Under the pieces are notes generated by a model that was not told the DNA's origin, did not search any database, and saw only the letters and a list, made by a program, of their open reading frames with translations. 64,000 bases of DNA from Thiosocius sp963736445. Its GTDB lineage: Bacteria > Pseudomonadota > Gammaproteobacteria > Chromatiales > Chromatiaceae. Made by a program: the position numbers and the translations under genes. This document shows positions 9,332-18,480 of this stretch, in pieces. The stretch's first letter is position 1; each line of letters opens with the position of its first letter. Location of the stretch: positions 51,878 through 115,877 of the forward strand of contig CAVTOY010000002.1 in assembly GCA_963736445.1 (NCBI GenBank). Direction: 5' to 3'.

Positions 9332-10603
9332 ATGGCACATATCGTCGTCCTTGGCGCCGGCACTGGCGGCATGCCGGCCGCTTATGAGCTGCGCGAGGAA
9401 CTCGGCAGCGAGCACGAGGTCACCGTCGTCAACGAGCGTGACTATTTTCAGTTTGTTCCGTCCAATCCCTGGGTGGCGGTGGGCTGGCGCGATCGAAACA
9501 GCATCACCTTTGACATCCGTCCGCATCTCGAGCGCAAGGGCGTCAATTTCATCGCCAAGCGCTGCGAAAGGATCGACGCGACCGGCAATGTCTTGACGTT
9601 TGAGGATGGCGAGACCCTGGGCTATGACTATCTCGTTATCGCGACCGGCCCGCGACTGGCCTTCGAAGAAGTCGAAGGGGCGGGTCCGCATGGCGGTCAT
9701 ACCCACTCGGTCTGCACAATAGACCATGCAGAGGCCGCCTATGAGCAGTACAAGGCACTGCTGGATGATCCGGGGCATGTCGTGGTTGGTGCGATGCCGT
9801 TTGCCTCCTGCTTCGGTCCCGCCTATGAGTTTGCGTTCATCATGGACGCCGATCTGCGTAAACGGAAGCTGCGCGATCGCGTGCCGATGACGTTCATCAC
9901 CTCCGAACCCTATATCGGCCATCTCGGCCTCGGCGGGGTGGGTGATTCCCAGGGCATGCTCGAGAGCGAGATGCGTAACCATCACATGAAGTGGATTACC
10001 AACGCCAAGGTGACCAAGGTCGAGGCAGGGAAGATGCATGTCGAGGAGTTCGACAATGCGGGCAACAAGGTCAAGGACCACGAGGTCGAGTTCAAGTTCT
10101 CGATGATGCTTCCGGCGTTCAAGGGTGTGGATGCGGTTATGAATGTCGAGGGATTGTGCAATCCGCGGGGCTTCGTCTTCGTCGATGATTACCAGCGCAA
10201 CCCGACGTATCCAAACATCTATTCCGCCGGAGTGTGTATCGCAATACCCCCGGTAGAGGCCACCGCGGTGCCCACCGGCGCCCCCAAGACCGGCTACATG
10301 ATCGAGTCGATGGTTTCGGCGATCGTGCACAACATCCACGCTGAACTGGAAGGCCGAGAACTCGATCAAAAGGCTACCTGGAACGCCATCTGTCTCGCGG
10401 ACATGGGCGACACCGGGGCCGCGTTTGTCGCGCTGCCCCAGATCCCGCCGCGCAACGTTGCCTGGATGAAGAAAGGCAAGTGGGTGCACATGGCAAAGAT
10501 CGCGTTCGAAAAATACTTCATCCGCAAAATGAAAAAGGGCACTTCCGAGCCGGTCTACGAGAAATATATTCTGAAGATGTTGGGGATAAACCGACTCAAA
10601 TAG
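9332..10603 (+). CDS. sqr: Sulfide:quinone oxidoreductase
   Basis: 423 residues. This FAD enzyme oxidises sulfide to polysulfide or sulfur and passes electrons to the quinone pool at the inner membrane. The FAD-binding GAGTGGMPAAYEL is at residues 8-20, and the three redox cysteines known from the Acidithiobacillus ferrooxidans enzyme are all present at matching places: C128 (HSVCTIDHAE), C160 (ASCFGPAYEF) and C354 (NAICLADMGD). The C-terminus VAFEKYFIRKMKKG is the membrane-associating amphipathic region. Length and order fit type I-like SQR. A GGAGGAGAG lies just before the ATG. It is a single-gene unit, with ispG starting 121 nt downstream. Confidence 0.95.
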   Translation: MAHIVVLGAGTGGMPAAYELREELGSEHEVTVVNERDYFQFVPSNPWVAVGWRDRNSITFDIRPHLERKGVNFIAKRCERIDATGNVLTFEDGETLGYDYLVIATGPRLAFEEVEGAGPHGGHTHSVCTIDHAEAAYEQYKALLDDPGHVVVGAMPFASCFGPAYEFAFIMDADLRKRKLRDRVPMTFITSEPYIGHLGLGGVGDSQGMLESEMRNHHMKWITNAKVTKVEAGKMHVEEFDNAGNKVKDHEVEFKFSMMLPAFKGVDAVMNVEGLCNPRGFVFVDDYQRNPTYPNIYSAGVCIAIPPVEATAVPTGAPKTGYMIESMVSAIVHNIHAELEGRELDQKATWNAICLADMGDTGAAFVALPQIPPRNVAWMKKGKWVHMAKIAFEKYFIRKMKKGTSEPVYEKYILKMLGINRLK

Positions 10604-10724
10604 CGCGATTGCGGCCCCGCTCCGGCAGGGGCTTCTTGGACCCCGCGCAAAGCGCGGGTAAGCCCAAGCCGGCGTTTGCTATGCTGTTGGCCTGTTTTCG
10701 GGCCGGACGGCGGGTGCTCAACCA

Positions 10725-11957
10725 ATGAGTCTTTTCAAGATCCAGCGACATCGTACGATCCCGGTATGCGTCGGCAACGTCAAGGTTGGCGGGGATGCGC
10801 CGATCGTGGTTCAGTCGATGACCAACACCGATACCGCCGACGTCCCCGGTACTGTCGCCCAGGTCGCCGACCTCGCCCGTGCCGGATCGGAGCTGGTGCG
10901 GATCACCGTCAACAACGAAAACGCGGCGCGCGCGGTCCCGGCGATTCGTGAGGGACTGGACAAGCGCGGCGTCACGGTGCCCCTGGTCGGCGACTTCCAC
11001 TACAACGGCCACCGTCTGCTGAGCGAGTTTCCGGAATGTGCCCGCGCACTGGCCAAGTATCGCATCAACCCCGGCAATGTCGGCAGCGGCGCCAAGCGCG
11101 ACGCCCAGTTCGCGACCATGATCGAGACGGCTATCGCCAATGACAAGGCGGTGCGCATCGGGGTCAATTGGGGCTCGCTGGACAAGGGCCTGATAGCGCA
11201 GATGATGGACGAAAACGCGCGCTCGCCTGCGCCGCTGGACGCCGATCAGATGACACGCGAGATCATGGTGACCTCGGCGCTGCAGAGTGCGGCCAGGGCG
11301 GAGGCGCTTGGACTCGGCCGCGACCGCATCATCCTGTCCTGCAAAATGAGCGGCGTGCAGGATCTGATCAGTGTGTACAGTCAGCTGGCGGCGCGTTGTG
11401 ACTACGCCCTGCACCTTGGCCTTACTGAGGCCGGCATGGGTTCGAAGGGTATCGTGGCGTCGACTGCCGCGCTTGCCGTGCTGCTGCAACAAGGTGTCGG
11501 TGACACTATCCGCATCTCATTGACGCCTGAACCCGGTGGCGATCGTAGCCAGGAGGTCCGGGTTGCGCAGGAGATCCTGCAGTCGATGGGGCTGCGCGCG
11601 TTCACGCCGATGGTCATTGCGTGTCCCGGATGTGGACGCACCACCAGTACCTACTTCCAACAGCTGGCGCAGGACATACAGAGCTATCTGCGCGAGCAGA
11701 TGCCGCTGTGGCGTGAGCACTACCCTGGAGTCGAGGAGATGGATGTCGCCGTGATGGGCTGCGTTGTCAATGGGCCGGGCGAGAGCAAGCATGCGAATAT
11801 CGGGATCAGTCTTCCCGGCACCGGCGAGCAGCCAGCCGCACCCGTGTACGTGGATGGTGAAAAAACCGTCACCCTCAAGGGCAACAACATCGCCGTGGAG
11901 TTCCAGGCGATCGTGGATGACTATGTCCGTAGCCACTACGGCGGCGGCCGCACATAA
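10725..11957 (+). CDS. ispG: 4-hydroxy-3-methylbut-2-en-1-yl diphosphate synthase (IspG/GcpE)
   Basis: 410 residues. It catalyses the reductive conversion of MEcPP to HMBPP in the non-mevalonate isoprenoid pathway. The TIM-barrel part opens with VQSMTNTDTADV and contains ITVNNE and INPGNVGSG; the C-terminal [4Fe-4S] part has ACPGCGRTT and the matching third cysteine in VMGCVVNGPGESKHA. Length is typical for proteobacteria. No operon partner is evident on either side. Confidence 0.96.
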   Translation: MSLFKIQRHRTIPVCVGNVKVGGDAPIVVQSMTNTDTADVPGTVAQVADLARAGSELVRITVNNENAARAVPAIREGLDKRGVTVPLVGDFHYNGHRLLSEFPECARALAKYRINPGNVGSGAKRDAQFATMIETAIANDKAVRIGVNWGSLDKGLIAQMMDENARSPAPLDADQMTREIMVTSALQSAARAEALGLGRDRIILSCKMSGVQDLISVYSQLAARCDYALHLGLTEAGMGSKGIVASTAALAVLLQQGVGDTIRISLTPEPGGDRSQEVRVAQEILQSMGLRAFTPMVIACPGCGRTTSTYFQQLAQDIQSYLREQMPLWREHYPGVEEMDVAVMGCVVNGPGESKHANIGISLPGTGEQPAAPVYVDGEKTVTLKGNNIAVEFQAIVDDYVRSHYGGGRT

Positions 11958-12207
11958 CCCTGATGCAAATCCCGCGGCGCCCAGGCCGCCGCTGACGCGG
12001 GGCCTGGTGGTGATTGCCGACCCGATTACGTCGATTCTGCTGGGGTTGCGTCAGTCGCGCAGGCCACAAACAATACAGGTCCAAGTTCAGGCGCAGGGCT
12101 TCCAACCCATCTCGCCCAAGGGGGTCGGTTGATCGCGCGCCGTGCACATGGTCCGCGTGATGTCAGGGCGCACTGCCGATTTTTTCATTCAAAACGAGGG
12201 GGATTCT

Positions 12208-12711
12208 GTGAAAAGGCCTTTCCTATCTGTCGTGTTCGCCGGCTTGTTCGCCGGCACCTTCGCCACCGGCGCGGCCATCGCTGAAGACAACATGGTGATT
12301 CAGATCAAGCGCATGTCGATGGAGACCGCAGCGGCGGTCGCCAAGGCGGCCGTCGAGGCCTGTCGTGCGAAGGGGATCCAGATCGGCGTTACGGTCGTCG
12401 ACCGCGACGGCGTCCCGCAGGCGGTAATGCGCGATACCATCGCGCCGGCGATCACCCTGCGGATCTCGGAAGGCAAAGCCTATGCCGCAGTGATGTTCAA
12501 TGTCCCGACGTCGGAACTCGCCGCCCGCGCCAATACGCCCATCGGCCGCGTACCTGGCGTGGTGATGTCGGCGGGTGGCGTGCCCATCGAGGTCGGCGGA
12601 TCCCTGCTGGGCGGGGTTGGTGTGTCTGGCGCACCGAGTGGTGAGACGGATCAGGAGTGCGCGCAGGCGGGCGTGGAGGCAGTGCAGACCGATCTCGAGA
12701 TGTCCATGTAG
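12208..12711 (+). CDS. Exported DUF336 (GlcG/HbpS-like) protein
   Basis: 167 residues from a GTG start preceded by GAGGGGG. The N-terminus KRPFLSVVFAGLFAGTFA...AIAED is a signal peptide, so the protein is periplasmic. The mature domain shows the GlcG/HbpS pattern: AVEACRAKGIQIGVTVVDRDG, then MRDTIAPAITLRISEGKAYAA shortened here to its characteristic ends, PGVVMSAGGVPIEV and GGVGVSGAPSGETDQECA. Members have been linked to heme or corrinoid binding, but no specific ligand residue is evident here. It converges with the Crp/Fnr-type regulator gene. Confidence 0.85.
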   Translation: MKRPFLSVVFAGLFAGTFATGAAIAEDNMVIQIKRMSMETAAAVAKAAVEACRAKGIQIGVTVVDRDGVPQAVMRDTIAPAITLRISEGKAYAAVMFNVPTSELAARANTPIGRVPGVVMSAGGVPIEVGGSLLGGVGVSGAPSGETDQECAQAGVEAVQTDLEMSM

Positions 12712-12729
12712 GCCGCGCCTTGCGGCCTC

Positions 12730-13437
12730 TCAATCGTTAAGCATCGCCTCGAGCTGCTCCTTATCGACGGCGAACCGATTGCTACCCAGGTCGGTCAGCA
12801 GGCCTTTGCGTTTGAATTCGGCAATGGCGCGGCTGGCGGTCTCGGTGGTGATACCTAACATCGCCCCCAGGTCTTCGCGCCCGAAAAGCGTGCACACCGG
12901 CGGATCTTCGTCTTGCACCAGCCGCAGCAGCAGCCGTCCGATACGTTCCCTCGCCGGACCGGTGGACAGCTCGGTCAGCCAGGCATCCGCTTCGCTCAGC
13001 GCGCGATGCCAGCGATTGAGCAGTTCTACATGCAGGTTGGGGTTGTCTTTGCTCAATGCCTGCACGGTCGATACCGGCAGGCAGCAGATCTCCGTCGGCT
13101 GCATTACCAGGGCATCATGCTGATAGGGTTTGCCGAGTAGCGCCTCGAGGCCGGTGACATCGGCCTTGCGCACCAGGCGGACGATGCGCTGCGAGCCGTC
13201 CGGCAGGTATTGCACAAGCTTGATCAGACCGCTGCGGATAGTAAACAGACGGTCGCCATGGTCGCCCGCGTGGTAGAGGACGTGGCCAGGTTGCAGAACG
13301 AACTGATTGATCGGCTGATGGATTTTCTCGAAATCCGATTCCTGCAGGCCGGCAAACAGGACCGAGCCGCGCAGTGCGCAATTTTTGCAGTCGGCCTCGC
13401 CGGACCACGCTTCTCTGAAAGCCACTTTCCCCTTCAT
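12730..13437 (-). CDS. Crp/Fnr-family transcriptional regulator
   Basis: 235 residues: a cyclic-nucleotide-binding-type beta barrel (about 30-140; PGHVLYHAGDHGDRLFTIRSG) and a C-terminal winged helix with recognition helix LGITTETASRAIAEFK. The N-terminus has CKNCALRGSVLF, which keeps only two of the cysteines used by FNR for its oxygen-sensing cluster (FNR has CxxCx5C plus one in the barrel); a CC pair occurs at EICCLPV. An FNR-type cluster is therefore unlikely without other ligands. A perfect TTAGTAA-N11-TTACTAA dyad lies 18-42 nt upstream of its start, which suggests autoregulation. The signal is unknown. Confidence 0.88.
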   Translation of the reverse strand: MKGKVAFREAWSGEADCKNCALRGSVLFAGLQESDFEKIHQPINQFVLQPGHVLYHAGDHGDRLFTIRSGLIKLVQYLPDGSQRIVRLVRKADVTGLEALLGKPYQHDALVMQPTEICCLPVSTVQALSKDNPNLHVELLNRWHRALSEADAWLTELSTGPARERIGRLLLRLVQDEDPPVCTLFGREDLGAMLGITTETASRAIAEFKRKGLLTDLGSNRFAVDKEQLEAMLND

Positions 13438-13454
13438 CTCTTAATCTTAGCTTT

Positions 13455-13479
13455 TTAGTAAGTTAAGAGATATTACTAA
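13455..13479. promoter_or_regulatory. Dyad TTAGTAA-N11-TTACTAA upstream of the Crp/Fnr-type gene
   Basis: Seven-base perfect inverted repeat in an AT-rich patch just upstream of the regulator's start codon at 13437. It differs from the FNR (TTGAT-N4-ATCAA) and CRP consensus. An operator role is inferred from position and symmetry. Confidence 0.45.
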
Positions 13480-13638
13480 TGGCGCCGGATTCAAGGCGGT
13501 TGACGACAGGAATATTCGGCGCCGGTCAATCTGTCGCCCGAGATCCCGCACCCCGCCAATTTTGGCCGGATCCAGCATGTGATGACCCGACGCTGAGCAG
13601 GTGTTGCTGGGTGCACTTTGTGTCAGGATTCGGTCTCG

Positions 13639-15555
13639 ATGGCAATCCTCACACTTCGTGATCTGCAACTGAGCTACGGTGATCCGCCGTTGATCGATGG
13701 CATCGATCTGGCAATCGAGGCCGGCGAGCGCATCTGCCTGCTCGGCCGCAATGGCGAGGGAAAATCCACGCTGCTCAAGCTTATTGCAGGCGAACTCAAG
13801 GCCGATGACGGCATGCGCGTGGTCACCCAGGGCGTGCGCATCGCGCGTCTGACGCAGGCAGTGCCGGAGCAGCTGCATGGCAGCGTATTCGAGGTGGTGG
13901 CCGACGGCGTCGGCGACAGGGCGGAGCTGATCAAGCAATACCATACCGCGAGTCTGGCGCTGGCCGAGGACGCCGACGAGGCCGCACTGACGCACCTGGC
14001 GCGCATCCAGCACGAGCTCGAGTCGGCGGACGGTTGGCGCATCGAACAGCAGGTCGAGCGCGTGATCTCGCGTCTGGCGCTGTCTGCCGAGGACGCCTTC
14101 GACGCCCTGTCAGGCGGTATGAAGCGGCGTGTCTTGCTGGCGCGGGCGCTGGCCGCCGATCCGCAGCTCTTGCTCCTGGACGAACCGACCAATCATCTCG
14201 ATGTGGAATCGATCACCTGGCTCGAGGAGTTTTTGCTGAACTGGCCGGGGACGCTGGTCTTTATCACCCACGATCGGGGCTTCCTGCAGCGTCTTGCGAC
14301 ACGAATCGTCGAGCTCGACCGCGGCAAGATCACCGATTTCCCCGGCGATTACCGCAACTACCTCCGCCGGCGCGACGAAATGGACAATGCCGAGGCCCAG
14401 GCCCAGGCGCGTTTCGACAAGCGTCTGGCGCAGGAAGAGGTCTGGGTACGTCAGGGCATCAAGGCGCGGCGCACGCGCAACGAAGGGCGGGTAAGACGGC
14501 TCGAAGCGATGCGGCGCGAGTATGGGGACCGGCGTAGCCGGCAGGGCACGGCGAGACTGGCGATGAACAGGGCCGAAGTCTCGGGCAAGCTGGTCTGCGA
14601 GGCGACCAACGTCAGCTATGCATGGCACGGTCGGCCGATCATCCGCGACTTCTCAACCACCATACTGCGTGGTGACCGCATCGGCATCATCGGCCCGAAC
14701 GGCTGTGGAAAGTCGACCCTGCTCAACCTCCTACTGGGCAGACTGGAGCCCGACCATGGCAGCATCGAGATCGGCAGCCGATCTGAGATCGCTTACTTCG
14801 ACCAGCTGCGTGACCAGCTCGATCTGGAGAAGACCGTGCTCGACAATGTGGCCGGCGGCAGCGACAAGGTCAGCATCAACGGCAAGGAAAAGCACGTCAT
14901 CAGCTATCTGCAGGATTTCTTGTTTCCGCCCCAGCGCTGCCGCCAACCTGCCAAGGCGCTGTCTGGTGGTGAGCACAACCGCCTGCTGTTGGCCAAGCTG
15001 TTTACCCGTCCGGCCAACCTGCTGGTGATGGACGAACCGACCAACGATCTCGATCTGGAGACGCTCGAGCTACTCGAGGAACTGCTGCTGGAGTTCGATG
15101 GCACGCTGCTCCTGGTCAGTCACGATCGCGCCTTTCTCGACAATGTGGTCACCAGCACTCTGGTATTCGAGGGCGATGGTGTGGTGAATGCCTATGTCGG
15201 CGGCTACCAGGACTGGCTGCGCCAGCGTCGCCCGGATGCGTCCATCGCCAAGCGCAAGCCCGGCACCCCGGCGGCCGCGCACCAGCCAGCGGCGGGGCCG
15301 AAATTGCCGCGGCCTGGACCGGACGACAACGCCAGGCCGAAAAAGCTGAGCTACAAGGATCAGCGCGAGCTCGATCAGCTACCGGGGCGCATCGAGGCGC
15401 TGGAGGGCGAACTCGACACGGTCCGGGCGGCGCTCAGCGATCCGGATCTCTACCGCGAACCGTCCGACAGGGTGAGTGATTTGAACGATCGCATGCAGCA
15501 GATCGAGCGACATCTTGCGCAGGCCTACACGCGCTGGGAGCTGCTGGAAAGTTAG
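13639..15555 (+). CDS. uup: ABC-F family ATPase Uup
   Basis: 638 residues with two ATP-binding domains and no membrane segment. Domain one has Walker A GRNGEGKST and signature LSGGMKRRVLLARAL; domain two has GPNGCGKST and LSGGEHNRLLLAKLF; both show the ABC-F Walker B ending DEPTNHLD and DEPTNDLD. A charged tail (about 560-638) is a coiled coil typical of Uup, which binds DNA or ribosomes. ABC-F proteins act on the ribosome or on DNA structure rather than in transport. ATG at 13639 matches the family start. Its stop overlaps the convergent amylosucrase stop by 4 nt. Confidence 0.93.
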   Translation: MAILTLRDLQLSYGDPPLIDGIDLAIEAGERICLLGRNGEGKSTLLKLIAGELKADDGMRVVTQGVRIARLTQAVPEQLHGSVFEVVADGVGDRAELIKQYHTASLALAEDADEAALTHLARIQHELESADGWRIEQQVERVISRLALSAEDAFDALSGGMKRRVLLARALAADPQLLLLDEPTNHLDVESITWLEEFLLNWPGTLVFITHDRGFLQRLATRIVELDRGKITDFPGDYRNYLRRRDEMDNAEAQAQARFDKRLAQEEVWVRQGIKARRTRNEGRVRRLEAMRREYGDRRSRQGTARLAMNRAEVSGKLVCEATNVSYAWHGRPIIRDFSTTILRGDRIGIIGPNGCGKSTLLNLLLGRLEPDHGSIEIGSRSEIAYFDQLRDQLDLEKTVLDNVAGGSDKVSINGKEKHVISYLQDFLFPPQRCRQPAKALSGGEHNRLLLAKLFTRPANLLVMDEPTNDLDLETLELLEELLLEFDGTLLLVSHDRAFLDNVVTSTLVFEGDGVVNAYVGGYQDWLRQRRPDASIAKRKPGTPAAAHQPAAGPKLPRPGPDDNARPKKLSYKDQRELDQLPGRIEALEGELDTVRAALSDPDLYREPSDRVSDLNDRMQQIERHLAQAYTRWELLES

Positions 15556-17516
15556 GAAAGCCGATGGTCGGTCAGCCAATAAAAACGGTGTGGCGGTACC
15601 ACCAGTTGATCATTGAACTGCTGCGGCGACTCGCCGGAGCATAGATCATACAGCTGCCCATACTCGAAGTGGCCACGGTTGCTCAGGTCGCTCAGCGTCA
15701 GCGACTGCGGCGCGGTGTCGAAGTTGCCGACCACTAAAACGCTGTCGTTGAGCTGAAACGGGTTGTTGCGCATGAACACAAACAGGTGCGGGTTGCCGGT
15801 CTCTATCAGCCAGCGATTGTTGTAGTCGGCGAATGCCGCGGTGCTCTTACGCACCGCAATCATTTTCTGCAGGCCGTCAAAGATCCGCTGCTCCACGCTG
15901 CCGTGTTGATTGCGCAGTTCTGCCTTGGTCCAGTCGATGCGCGGGCGGTGCATCCAGCGGTTGTCATGCGCCTTGTTCTCGTCCTGGAGAAAGGTGCAGT
16001 CGTTGAGATTTCCAATTTCGTCGCCGTAGTAAAGCAGTGGGATCCCGCCGAACGACATGATCATGCTATGCAGCAGCAGGATGATATCGATGCTGCGCTG
16101 GATCGCCGCCTCGTCGCCACCCTGCAGTGCCGACTCCAGGCCGACCAGGGATGCAAGAGACCCCGAGATGCGCGCATCACCCGTCTTGTAATTGACGCCG
16201 AACGGCTGCCCGAGGGCCGGCGAGGCATCGTAGACGCCGGTAAAATACTCCACCAGGAAGCGCCGATGGGCATAGGGGTCGTAACCGGCCTTGATGATAT
16301 CGGAATCGTCGAAGCCTAAGCCGATGTCGTCGTGGCAGCGCACGTAATTGAGCCAGGTGGCGCGGTCCAGTTTATCGGGCAGGCTGCGGATGCCCTGATC
16401 GAGCAGCTTGGCGTTCTTGGTCGCGACGGCCTCCCACAGCAGGGCCATGAAGGTGGCGTTGTAGGCGATCTCGCACTCCTTGGCGATCACTGCATCCTCG
16501 CCAAAGTATTTGATGATCTCGACCGGGGCTACGATGGCCTCGGCGATGAACAACACGCCGGGGGCGGTCACCTGGCTGCAGTCTTTCATCAGCTGCAGGA
16601 TCAGGTGCGCCTCGCGCTCATTTTGACAGGTGGTGCCGATCTTCTTCCACAGAAAGGCAACGGCGTCGAGTCGTACGATATCCGCACCCTGGTTGGCCCA
16701 GAACAGGATGATGTCGACCATCTCGATGAATACCGCGGGATTGCTGTAGTTCAAGTCCCATTGGTAGTCGTTGAAGACGGTCATCACCCACTTGTTCATG
16801 GTCTCGTCGAAGGTGAAGTTGCCAGGTGCGGTCTCCGGGAAGATCTCCGGCATGGTCTCTTCGAACATGTCCGGGATATTGCGGTCGCGGAAGATGTAAA
16901 AGTAATCCTGGTATTTCTTCTCCCCGGCACGTGCGCGTTGCGCCCACTCGTGCTCGTCCGAGGTGTGATTCACCACAACGTCGAGCGTGAGCAGCATATC
17001 GCGCACCCGCATGTTGCCTGCCAGCGCGCGCAGTTGTTCGAGGGTGCCGACGCGCGCATCGATGTTGCGAAAATCGCTGACTGCGTAGCCGCCGTCACTG
17101 GCGCCCGCCGGGCAGCGCAGTATCGGCATCAGGTGCACCATGTTTACGCCGAGGTCCTGCAGATAGCCGAGATGTGATTTCGCACCGATCAGATCGCCGG
17201 CGAAGCCGTCTACGTAGAGTGCCATACCGACCCACTGCTGACTGAGGAACCAGTTGTGGTTCTGTTCCCGCTCGATATCGCTTCGCTTGAGATCGGCATC
17301 GCGTTTGATGTACTGGCGCGCCATCACCTCGACGAGATTCACCATCTGCTGCTCGAAGTCATCCCGCTGGCCGTAGAGGTGATGGAACAGCGAATAGATG
17401 GCATAGAAGTTGGCGCCCAGGCGGGTATAGAAATGCCGCAGGTCTTGCTTGCGGACCTCTGGCTTAAGCTCATCGAGGATCTTATTCAGCAGAGAGTGGG
17501 ATACCTGTTCGTACAT
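15552..17516 (-). CDS. ams: Amylosucrase (GH13 subfamily 4)
   Basis: 654 residues, the usual amylosucrase size. It splits sucrose, transferring glucose to an alpha-glucan and releasing fructose. An N-terminal helical domain is followed by a (beta/alpha)8 barrel with the GH13 signature regions: TLDVVVNHTSDEHEWA, the nucleophile region DIVRLDAVAFLWKK, the acid/base FIAEAIV and YVRCHDDIGLGF with the third carboxylate. The C-terminal beta domain ends PPHRFYWLTDHRLS. It is the last gene of the leftward sps-spp-fruK-ams operon, where it would recycle sucrose, with the fructose then phosphorylated by the adjacent kinase. Confidence 0.93.
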   Translation of the reverse strand: MYEQVSHSLLNKILDELKPEVRKQDLRHFYTRLGANFYAIYSLFHHLYGQRDDFEQQMVNLVEVMARQYIKRDADLKRSDIEREQNHNWFLSQQWVGMALYVDGFAGDLIGAKSHLGYLQDLGVNMVHLMPILRCPAGASDGGYAVSDFRNIDARVGTLEQLRALAGNMRVRDMLLTLDVVVNHTSDEHEWAQRARAGEKKYQDYFYIFRDRNIPDMFEETMPEIFPETAPGNFTFDETMNKWVMTVFNDYQWDLNYSNPAVFIEMVDIILFWANQGADIVRLDAVAFLWKKIGTTCQNEREAHLILQLMKDCSQVTAPGVLFIAEAIVAPVEIIKYFGEDAVIAKECEIAYNATFMALLWEAVATKNAKLLDQGIRSLPDKLDRATWLNYVRCHDDIGLGFDDSDIIKAGYDPYAHRRFLVEYFTGVYDASPALGQPFGVNYKTGDARISGSLASLVGLESALQGGDEAAIQRSIDIILLLHSMIMSFGGIPLLYYGDEIGNLNDCTFLQDENKAHDNRWMHRPRIDWTKAELRNQHGSVEQRIFDGLQKMIAVRKSTAAFADYNNRWLIETGNPHLFVFMRNNPFQLNDSVLVVGNFDTAPQSLTLSDLSNRGHFEYGQLYDLCSGESPQQFNDQLVVPPHRFYWLTDHRLS

Positions 17517-17532
17517 AAGGGTTGCGGGCTGC

Positions 17533-18423
17533 CTAGACCGTCAGTCTCCAGTCGTCGATGAAGGGTTTGTACAATGCCGGGTCGGGCAGCGTGGCACCCC
17601 GATTGCCGACCAGCCGAGATGCAAAGGCCTGGGCGCGCTGTAGCATTAACGCCATAGGCCAACCCTGGATCAGACCCAGGATGATCACCGAGGCGAAGGC
17701 GTCGCCCGCACCAACGGTATCGACCACCTCCACCTTGGTGTCGGGCGTCACACTACAGCGTTCACCCGAGGCAGTCAGCACCTCGGCCCCGCGGGCCCCG
17801 TGGGTCAGCACCAGACCCCTGAGGCCGTGGCGCTCGAGAAATGCGGCTGTGGGGTCCTCGGGAGGGCCGTCGAGCGCTGCCAGCTTGAGCAATTCGTCGC
17901 CGTTGAGCTTCACCCAATCGGCCTTGTCCAGCATGGCCAATACGTCGTCGAGGTGCCACCAGGGCGGGCGCAGATTGACGTCGACGAATACGGTTTCTGG
18001 GTGACCTGCCAGCAGGTGCTCCAATGCGCTGCGCGAGACAGGGGATCGCAGCGCAAGGCTGCCGTGATAAAGCAGGCTACACTCTGGCGCCGAGGCCGGC
18101 GGCGCGATGGCATCATAGGCGCAGGGGTGCACGATGTCGTAGCTGGGTTCACCCGCCGTGATGTTTACCTCGACACGCCCCGTCGGATGCGTGCTGTCGG
18201 TCTGCAGGCCGGCAAGGTCCATACCCCAATCCCGCATGGCATCACGGATGCGGTTGCCTTCCGGATCAGCGCCGACGCGACTCACGAAATACGGTAACTG
18301 ACCGAATGCCTGAAGATGCCAGGCGACGTTGAAGGGCGCGCCGCCGAGCACCCGTTTGCCGTCCGGGAATCGGTCAAATAACACCTCACCGAAAACGCAC
18401 AGGCGGCCTGTCTTGATGTTCAC
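17533..18423 (-). CDS. fruK: Fructokinase (PfkB family)
   Basis: 296 residues from a GTG start at 18423 with AGGA about 8 nt upstream. The PfkB C-terminal signature VVDTVGAGDAFASVIILG holds the catalytic base D241, and the N-terminus has GEVLFDRFPDGKRVLGGAPF with the sugar-binding GGAPFNVAWHL. Its place between the sucrose-phosphatase and amylosucrase genes indicates phosphorylation of fructose released from sucrose. A hairpin lies in the 57-nt gap after the phosphatase gene. The symbol follows usage in methylotroph sucrose operons. Confidence 0.92.
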   Translation of the reverse strand: MNIKTGRLCVFGEVLFDRFPDGKRVLGGAPFNVAWHLQAFGQLPYFVSRVGADPEGNRIRDAMRDWGMDLAGLQTDSTHPTGRVEVNITAGEPSYDIVHPCAYDAIAPPASAPECSLLYHGSLALRSPVSRSALEHLLAGHPETVFVDVNLRPPWWHLDDVLAMLDKADWVKLNGDELLKLAALDGPPEDPTAAFLERHGLRGLVLTHGARGAEVLTASGERCSVTPDTKVEVVDTVGAGDAFASVIILGLIQGWPMALMLQRAQAFASRLVGNRGATLPDPALYKPFIDDWRLTV

Positions 18424-18454
18424 TGTATTGTCCTGATCAAAAAATTCTTAGAGC

Positions 18455-18473
18455 GGCTGCGCTCAGCGCAGCC
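18455..18473 (-). promoter_or_regulatory. Hairpin between spp and fruK
   Basis: Perfect eight-base stem GGCTGCGC/GCGCAGCC with a three-base loop in the 57-nt gap; read leftward, a T6 run follows about 10 nt later. It could act as a weak terminator or mRNA-processing site that lowers fruK-ams expression relative to sps-spp. The function is inferred. Confidence 0.5.
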
Positions 18474-18480
18474 CCTGGTT

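Noticed and set aside
10640..10656. Hairpin CCCGCGC-AAA-GCGCGGG between sqr and ispG as an intrinsic terminator
   Set aside because: The stem is good but no T run follows in either direction, so I did not call it a terminator.
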